From contig NZ_CP053939.1 of the NCBI RefSeq assembly GCF_013267835.1, positions 930,001 to 994,000 of the forward strand: a DNA stretch of 64,000 nt, read 5' to 3'. The position numbers were made by a program, and so were the translations under genes. Below are positions 59,046 to 64,000 of the stretch, in pieces (the first letter of the stretch is position 1; every line of letters starts with the position of its first letter). The DNA is from Neisseria mucosa (lineage in GTDB: Bacteria; Pseudomonadota; Gammaproteobacteria; Burkholderiales; Neisseriaceae). The notes under the pieces are model-generated. The model saw only the letters and a program-made list of their open reading frames with translations. It ran no database searches and was not told where the DNA came from.

Positions 59046-59071
59046 AGGCCGTCTGAACATTCAGACGGCCT
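59046..59071. terminator. DUS hairpin after the hemerythrin gene
   Basis: Opposed AG-DUS separated by two bases, 16 bp past the stop of the gene at 59088. Confidence 0.87.
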
Positions 59072-59087
59072 TGATTAACATCAATTC

Positions 59088-59561
59088 TTAAGAAGCCAAA
59101 ACGCGGGGGAACAAAATCTCATTTTCCAAATGGATGTGGTCTTTCAAATCGTCCACCATCTCTTTGGCCAATGCGTACAAACGGGCCCAGCTGCCGCAAG
59201 CGCCTTCAGGAAGCTCAAAATTATTGGTCAATTCTTCCAAACGCGCGATGGCCTGATCGTGGTCTTCGTGTTCATGCATCATCACGCTGATGGGCATGGC
59301 CGCGCCGCGACCCACACCCTGATTAATCATCGGGAACAACATGCGCTCCTCTTTCATCATGTGCATCAACAGCTCGTTTTGCATATAGGCCAACAAATCA
59401 GGTACTTTGGCAGGAAAAGTGTCGGCATGAACCTGCGCCACTTTTTGCGCCAGCGGAACCAACTCTTCAAACTGGGCACGGTGGACATTGTGGTAACGCT
59501 GCAGGATATGGTCGATGGTAGAATTGAAAGGTGCGGTTTCCCAAACGGTAAAGTCGGTCAT
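59088..59561 (-). CDS. Hemerythrin-domain protein (YtfE/DnrN-like, short form)
   Basis: A 157-residue helical protein with the di-iron ligand pattern of YtfE/ScdA: HNVHRAQFEEL near 24, LLMHMMKEERMLFP near 70, MMHEHEDHD near 95 and HIHLENEILFPR at the end. YtfE and DnrN repair iron centres after nitric oxide damage. It lacks the roughly 60-residue N-terminal ScdA_N domain of full-length YtfE/DnrN. No convincing NsrR site was found in the AT-rich leader. Confidence 0.85.
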   Translation of the reverse strand: MTDFTVWETAPFNSTIDHILQRYHNVHRAQFEELVPLAQKVAQVHADTFPAKVPDLLAYMQNELLMHMMKEERMLFPMINQGVGRGAAMPISVMMHEHEDHDQAIARLEELTNNFELPEGACGSWARLYALAKEMVDDLKDHIHLENEILFPRVLAS

Positions 59562-59695
59562 GGCTGTGTTCCTTTAAAGATTGATATTGGATGAATGTTA
59601 GGCATAAGGATACACGCTGCTTGCGGCTTTGTATAGTTTTTTAATTGCTTAATTAATTGATAATAAAAGTTATTTTCAAAATTAAAATGCCAAAC

Positions 59696-59735
59696 AGGCC
59701 GTCTGAAACATAAAGTCAAAGTTTCAGACGGCCTG
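59696..59735. terminator. DUS hairpin after the AEC gene
   Basis: A 15-bp stem with an 11-base loop, just past the stop of the minus-strand AEC gene. Confidence 0.85.
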
Positions 59736-59743
59736 CCCTTTTC

Positions 59744-60676
59744 TTAAATAATCCAACGATATAAGGCAATCATTACCGGCATGGTTACCACACAAAGCAA
59801 GGTCGTCAACCCATAAATGGCACTGGCTTTTTGGGCATTTTTGCCGTAAACAACCGCCATTTGGGTAACTGTCGAAGCGGCAGGCGAAGTCGTTGCCAAA
59901 AAGCTGATTAACACAACCGTATCCGCATGCGCATCATGATGGGCAAAACCGCAGGCTTTAACGGCGAAAAGCAATAATACCGGAATCAAAATCAGCCTTA
60001 AAAAAGCAACGAGATAAAGCCTCGACGTCCACACAATCGAACGCAACGGCAAAGAGGCCAGCAGCATACCCGCCACCAACATGGCAACCGGGCCAATCAT
60101 ACTGCCCACCGTCGCCAAAGTATTATCGACAATGTGCGGCAGCTTGATTTGAAAGGCAAACATCAGCAGCCCGACCAACATGGATAAGATGTTGATATTG
60201 GTGAAAATGGTTTTCCAAGCCACATTGCCGCGACCGCAAATCAACAGGCGCAGATGCGTCCAAAACAAAAACGTCTGCACCAAGATAAAACCGGTGGTGT
60301 AAATCACCCATTCCGGCCCGAAGACCGACATTACCAAAGGAATAATCAGGTTGCCCGAATTGCTGTACACCGTCGCCGCGTGTTCGAGCGCATCGAGTTT
60401 GAACAAGTGTTTAAACACCCTGCCCAAAACAATCAGCACTATATGAAAAAACACCGCCAGCATAACGGAAAGCTTCAGCCCTTCGATAATCTGCGGCGCA
60501 TTGTCCATCTGAAAAGCATGAATCATGACGGACGGGCTAATTAAATAAAGCGCAATGACGGAGAGCGTGTAGCTGTTTTCCGATTTCAACAGCCCGGCCT
60601 TCACCAAAGCCACGCCCATCAAAACAATCAGCGTCAGCTCGGTAATTTTTCCGGCAAGCAGAAAAGAGGTTTCCAT
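59744..60676 (-). CDS. AEC-family transporter
   Basis: A 310-residue membrane protein with about ten helices in two halves, matching the auxin efflux carrier (AEC) family. The central YSNSGNLIIPLVMSVFG and the C-terminal SFLATTSPAASTVTQMAVVYG are the family's conserved crossing segments. Bacterial members such as MdcF or MleP carry malonate or malate; the substrate here is open. Confidence 0.88.
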   Translation of the reverse strand: METSFLLAGKITELTLIVLMGVALVKAGLLKSENSYTLSVIALYLISPSVMIHAFQMDNAPQIIEGLKLSVMLAVFFHIVLIVLGRVFKHLFKLDALEHAATVYSNSGNLIIPLVMSVFGPEWVIYTTGFILVQTFLFWTHLRLLICGRGNVAWKTIFTNINILSMLVGLLMFAFQIKLPHIVDNTLATVGSMIGPVAMLVAGMLLASLPLRSIVWTSRLYLVAFLRLILIPVLLLFAVKACGFAHHDAHADTVVLISFLATTSPAASTVTQMAVVYGKNAQKASAIYGLTTLLCVVTMPVMIALYRWII

Positions 60677-60732
60677 AACAAAAAAAGCGGCAAAAACGTT
60701 GATTTTACGCTTCTACCGCTTGGCATGCCAAA

Positions 60733-60744
60733 TTCAGACGGCCT
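60733..60744 (-). repeat. AG-DUS in the AEC-OlsB divergent gap
   Basis: Unpaired copy between the AEC gene start and the OlsB-like gene. Confidence 0.88.
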
Positions 60745-60854
60745 GAAGCCTTTTTCCAACAACCCGACATAATTTGCCCTACCGCAAAGCAAACCAATAT
60801 AAATCTGTCCGTATATCCGCTATAATCAGCCATTTTCTTTAAACAGGAAACATC

Positions 60855-61610
60855 ATGTCCCCCAGCCGTTTCAATCAAACGGGCCCAAAAATCGGCCTGA
60901 GCGTACGCCTTGCAGAAACCCAAGCTGAAATCGAAGCCGCCCAAAGATTGCGCTATCAGGTTTTTGCCCAAGAATTGGGTGCGGAAATCGAAAGCAATGA
61001 CGGCCGCGATGTCGATCCTTATGATGAGCATTGCCACCACCTGCTCGCGTTTGACGATGCAACCGGCGAAGTTATCGGCTGCTACCGCCTAATTACCGAA
61101 GAAACCGCAAAAAAAGTCGGCGGCTGGTACAGCGAGCATGAATTCGACCTTGAGCCTTTGAAAGACATCCTACCGCAAACCGTCGAACTCGGCCGCGCCT
61201 GCACCCACCCGGACTACCGCAACGGCGGCTTGGTCATGCTGTTGTGGACCGGCTTGGTCAAATTCATGAAAGACGAAAACCTGCGCTTTATGATTGGTTG
61301 CGGCAGTATCGAAATGCGCGACGGCGGCAGCGATGCGGCCGGCCTGTATCATGCCTTGAAAGGCAAATACCTTGCTCCGGAACAATGGCGCGTCAAACCG
61401 CTCAACCCGCTCAAATGGGACAACATCACGCCGTCTGAAAACCCGCCCGTGCCCGCACTGATCAAAGGCTATCTCAAAGCAGGCGCGTGGTTTTGCGGCG
61501 AACCTTGTGTCGATGAAGCGTTCAACTGCGCGGATGTGCTGATCATGATGGACATCAGCCATCTTTCCGACCGCTACTTGCAGCGTTTCGCCCCTAAAAC
61601 CGAGTCATAA
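60855..61610 (+). CDS. OlsB-like GNAT-family N-acyltransferase
   Basis: A 251-residue GNAT-fold protein of the OlsB/hemolysin-like family. Family blocks are AAQRLRYQVFAQELGAE, DEHCHHLLAFDDATGEVIGCYRLI, ELGRACTHPDYRNGG and the C-terminal FNCADVLIMMDISHLSDRY. OlsB adds a 3-hydroxyacyl chain to ornithine. It sits 57 bp upstream of a PlsC-type acyltransferase, as olsB and olsA do in other bacteria. The ornithine-lipid role is inference. A DUS core with AC in front is at 61428-61439. A TATAAT at 60821-60826 precedes the start. Confidence 0.82.
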   Translation: MSPSRFNQTGPKIGLSVRLAETQAEIEAAQRLRYQVFAQELGAEIESNDGRDVDPYDEHCHHLLAFDDATGEVIGCYRLITEETAKKVGGWYSEHEFDLEPLKDILPQTVELGRACTHPDYRNGGLVMLLWTGLVKFMKDENLRFMIGCGSIEMRDGGSDAAGLYHALKGKYLAPEQWRVKPLNPLKWDNITPSENPPVPALIKGYLKAGAWFCGEPCVDEAFNCADVLIMMDISHLSDRYLQRFAPKTES

Positions 61611-61614
61611 TAAA

Positions 61615-61640
61615 AGGCCGTCTGAAACTTCAGACGGCCT
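61615..61640. terminator. DUS hairpin between the OlsB-like and PlsC-like genes
   Basis: Opposed AG-DUS two bases apart, between same-strand genes, so it may limit read-through into the second acyltransferase. Confidence 0.82.
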
Positions 61641-61667
61641 GCCTCATCTTTTATAAAAACACACACA

Positions 61668-62417
61668 ATGACCGCCAAAATCCGTTTTATCTTCCGCCTC
61701 CTTTGCATTGCCGGCTGCCTTTTGTACGGCATGGCCGAAATGTTTTTTCTGTTTCCCTTTTACAGCAGCAAACGCAAACTGCGTGCGATCCAATTATGGT
61801 CGCTGCGCGTGCTCGCTTCCTGCGGCATGAAACTGCAAACTTTCGGCACGCCGCCGCAAGAAGGCCGCGGCCAAATGCTTATCAGCAACCATATTTCATG
61901 GTTGGACATTATGGCGGTCAACGGCGCTTTCCCCGGCCGTTTCGTGGCTAAAGACGATGTGGCCAAATGGCCTGTGGTCGGTTATCTTGCCACGCAAGCG
62001 CAAACGGTTTATGTCTCGCGCAACCGCGGCATCAAAGGCAACTCCGCCAAAATCGCCGGCGTGACCGAAGCGCTGAAAAACGGCGATACCGTCACCATTT
62101 TCCCCGAAGGCACCAGTACCGAAGGCCGTGAAATCCTGCCGTTCAAACCCAGCTTTTTTCAGACGGCCTACGATGCAGGCGTACCGATTATTCCGGCACT
62201 CTGCCGCTATCCGAATCCGGACGGCAGCAGCCCCAATCCGCACACTGCCTACTACGGCGACATCAGCCTCTGGCAATCTATCTGCATGGTCATCAGCCAG
62301 CCTTCCAGCACGGTCGAGCTGCATTTCCTTGATCCGATTGAAGCGGGAGAAGACCGCTACGCTACCGCACTTCAAGTACACGCCCTGTTGAGCGAAAAGC
62401 AAAAACAGTTGGGCTGA
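61668..62417 (+). CDS. 1-acyl-sn-glycerol-3-phosphate acyltransferase (PlsC/NlaB/OlsA-like)
   Basis: A 249-residue membrane-bound acyltransferase with an N-terminal helix, the catalytic NHISWLD (HX4D) near residue 78, and FPEGTSTEG near residue 145. Neisseria have more than one lysophosphatidate acyltransferase (nlaA, nlaB). The neighbouring OlsB-like gene makes an OlsA role, acylating lyso-ornithine lipid, equally possible. An AG-DUS at 62158-62169 lies within the gene, encoding FFQTAYD. Confidence 0.85.
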   Translation: MTAKIRFIFRLLCIAGCLLYGMAEMFFLFPFYSSKRKLRAIQLWSLRVLASCGMKLQTFGTPPQEGRGQMLISNHISWLDIMAVNGAFPGRFVAKDDVAKWPVVGYLATQAQTVYVSRNRGIKGNSAKIAGVTEALKNGDTVTIFPEGTSTEGREILPFKPSFFQTAYDAGVPIIPALCRYPNPDGSSPNPHTAYYGDISLWQSICMVISQPSSTVELHFLDPIEAGEDRYATALQVHALLSEKQKQLG

Positions 62418-62423
62418 TCAAAC

Positions 62424-62455
62424 AAAAGGCCGTCTGAATATTCAGACGGCCTTTT
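62424..62455. terminator. DUS hairpin between the PlsC-like gene and gloA
   Basis: A 15-bp stem with a 2-base loop between convergent genes. Confidence 0.9.
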
Positions 62456-62470
62456 CCATTATCTTATGCC

Positions 62471-62884
62471 TTAAGATGAATATTGCACCGAATCGCTACC
62501 GCTTTTCTTTTGAATAAATTCGATTTTGTAGCCGTCCGGATCTTCGACAAACGCAATCACAGTCGTACCGTGTTTCATCGGACCGGCTTCGCGTACCACT
62601 TTGCCGCCCATTTCTTTGACACGTTCGCACGCGGCGTAAGCATCATCGACTTCAATCGCGATGTGGCCATAAGCATCGCCCAAGTCGTAAGACTCGGTAT
62701 CCCAGTTGTGGGTCAGTTCCAAAACAGTATGGTCCGCCTCATCGCCATAACCGACAAAAGCCAAAGTAAAACGGCCTTCAGGATAATCGCGGCGGCGCAG
62801 CAATTGCATGTTCAATACGTTTTGATAAAAATCCAAAGAGCGTTCGAGATTGCCGACACGCAGCATAGTATGAAGCAAGCGCAT
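62471..62884 (-). CDS. gloA: Lactoylglutathione lyase (glyoxalase I)
   Basis: GloA isomerises the methylglyoxal-glutathione adduct to lactoylglutathione. The 137-residue protein has all four metal ligands: His5, Glu56, His74 and Glu122, at the same numbers as E. coli GloA (a nickel enzyme). AGAAAGGAA before ATG 62884 sets the start; an in-frame ATG at 62917 lies upstream of that ribosome site. Confidence 0.96.
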   Translation of the reverse strand: MRLLHTMLRVGNLERSLDFYQNVLNMQLLRRRDYPEGRFTLAFVGYGDEADHTVLELTHNWDTESYDLGDAYGHIAIEVDDAYAACERVKEMGGKVVREAGPMKHGTTVIAFVEDPDGYKIEFIQKKSGSDSVQYSS

Positions 62885-63046
62885 GATTTTGTTCCTTTCT
62901 GAATTATGTTTGGTCATGAATTATAACACATCGGGCACCATCCTCTTCAGCCTCAAAATACCGACACTGAAACTGCATAAAAATGAAGCGTACACCCTGC
63001 CGTCATTTGAATTTCATGTATTAACAAGCACACCGACTGACTAAAT

Positions 63047-63055
63047 TGCTATAAT
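63047..63055 (+). promoter_or_regulatory. Extended -10 promoter of the right-edge gene
   Basis: TGC-TATAAT, a perfect extended -10, 33 bases before the ATG at 63089. Confidence 0.65.
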
Positions 63056-63088
63056 CGCCACACTTACAACACAACACTTCAAACCGCC

Positions 63089-64000
63089 ATGAAAACCTTT
63101 GTTCTTCCCGATACCCGCCCTTATCCGCAAAGCCCTATCAAAAACCACCTTCTGCTCAATGCCTATCAGCTGGCGCACAACTCCTCCTCCGCATCACGCA
63201 AGCTTTCGGCCGGCCAACTGCAAACCGAAATCCGCACCATGCTCAGCCAAAACCATTACATCAACCTTTCATTGGCAATGACCATGGCGCCCGATGTCGG
63301 CACTTACACCAGCCTGATTCAAAGCGTGGGCGAAGTCCTGAAGGCAGAAAACGATAACGAAGCCCAATGGTTTGCCCTGCCTGTCGTTTTGGTTGCCGGT
63401 TGCAAAAAAGAACAAACCCTGCCGCTTACGCTGCCTACCGAAGCCCTCTTCGCCTGCCTGCAAAACTACCCCAACCTGCGCGCCCTCACGCAAAACACAC
63501 AATGGCTGCCTTACCTCGTCCAATCTACCGACTTGAGCAGCGTTACCCCGGGCGAATGGTTCCAAGCCAAACAAAACGATGAAGCGGCAGGCGCATTCCT
63601 GCAAAAATTCGAATACAAACCATTGACGCTGCCCGAAGGTCAATCCGTCCATGTTGTTTACGCGCTGGGCTACGGCGATAAAAGCATTCAGACAGCCTTG
63701 GGCCTCAACCTGCAACAGGCAGGCCTGCCGCTGATGCAGGTTTGGCAAGAGCATCTCGCCCTCGACGGCGTTACCCTCTTTACCAACCCGCTCTCGCCCA
63801 ATACGCCGCTTGACGCGCTGACTGAAGGCAGCCATACCCGCCAACGCATGGCCATGGACGTTTTTGCCACCAACGCCATCCGCGCCATCCGTATGCAAAG
63901 CCCGCGCGTCGGCGTTGTTGCCGCAGCCAAGGCGGACGGCAAGCTCCAGTTCAGCTTCAACGCGACCGACAGCGCGTTTGAAATCGTTCCGCAGACCTTC
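63089..64000 (+). CDS. Conserved-looking protein of unknown function (3' end outside the window)
   Basis: An open frame of 304 codons from ATG 63089 to the window edge with no stop. There is no signal peptide or membrane segment. The sequence is balanced and soluble, with alanine/leucine-rich helical regions; the codon use is like the neighbouring housekeeping genes, so it is surely coding. I do not recognise the family and see no catalytic motif. A degenerate DUS (TTCAGACAGCCT) lies at 63688-63699. Confidence 0.8.
   Translation, partial: MKTFVLPDTRPYPQSPIKNHLLLNAYQLAHNSSSASRKLSAGQLQTEIRTMLSQNHYINLSLAMTMAPDVGTYTSLIQSVGEVLKAENDNEAQWFALPVVLVAGCKKEQTLPLTLPTEALFACLQNYPNLRALTQNTQWLPYLVQSTDLSSVTPGEWFQAKQNDEAAGAFLQKFEYKPLTLPEGQSVHVVYALGYGDKSIQTALGLNLQQAGLPLMQVWQEHLALDGVTLFTNPLSPNTPLDALTEGSHTRQRMAMDVFATNAIRAIRMQSPRVGVVAAAKADGKLQFSFNATDSAFEIVPQTF

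Noticed and set aside
59562..59690. AT-rich palindromic stretches upstream of the hemerythrin gene, considered as an NsrR or FNR site
   Set aside because: TTAATTGCTTAATTAA and TTGATAATAAAAG do not match either consensus well enough.

Overview
This window is Neisseria chromosome. It carries more than 80 copies (counted by eye) of the neisserial DNA uptake sequence core GCCGTCTGAA, about half of them in inverted pairs at gene ends. The dominant 12-mer is AGGCCGTCTGAA (AG-DUS). From established knowledge, that dialect belongs to the N. subflava / N. flavescens group of human commensals; meningococci and gonococci use ATGCCGTCTGAA. Gene order, such as rpsA-ihfB, rlmN-pilW-rodZ-ispG and dnaB-pilHIJKX, is typical of the genus. 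I saw no rRNA, tRNA, CRISPR array, prophage or insertion sequence.

Layout. 1-19 kb: ruvB (cut by the left edge), cmk, rpsA, ihfB, zapE, ndk, then the rlmN-pilW-rodZ-ispG cluster, a DUF817 membrane protein, an OFA-family MFS transporter, sodB, dnaB and the five-gene minor pilin operon pilH-pilI-pilJ-pilK-pilX. 19-25 kb: an Smr protein, a small membrane protein and trpE, followed by a small accessory island (lipoprotein, truncated effector, paralogous lipoprotein, full-length zincin effector), then kptA. 25-34 kb: purK, a GNAT protein, mutL, kdsA, panD, a DUF945 protein, trpG, trpD and a CsbD/LEA-like repeat protein. 34-45 kb: an SGNH hydrolase, small proteins, an SMI1/KNR4-like protein, the copper genes copA and copZ, MFS and DASS transporters, ppiB, a YbhB protein, a YpfJ metallopeptidase, phosphomannomutase/phosphoglucomutase and rpe. 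45-64 kb: a Spy-like protein, a DUF815 ATPase, ribE, rlmJ, a lipoprotein, fbp, waaF, guaB, a DUF4124 protein, a C4-dicarboxylate transporter with an FNR-like site, a double-domain glycosyltransferase, dusC, a hemerythrin protein, an AEC transporter, an OlsB-like/PlsC-like acyltransferase pair, gloA and an unknown protein cut by the right edge.

Most of the window is housekeeping: nucleotide, amino-acid, cofactor and LOS synthesis, RNA modification and type IV pilus assembly. The most notable region is 21.2-24.2 kb. It has two tandem lipoprotein genes, each followed after 3 bp by an effector-type gene. The first effector gene is truncated at a DUS hairpin. The second is intact, with an HEIQH zinc-protease motif and a C-terminal ~130 residues resembling the XVIPCD secretion domain of bacteria-killing (Xanthomonas-type) type IV secretion systems. 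I interpret it as an interbacterial toxin/immunity module with a retained orphan immunity gene; no secretion machinery lies in this window.

DUS copies also shape genes. They lengthen the PilI leader peptide, supply the ribE stop codon, encode short peptides in TrpE, CopA, MutL and others, and bracket the divergent start region at 57.1 kb. Four AT-dialect copies occur only inside dnaB, purK and mutL.
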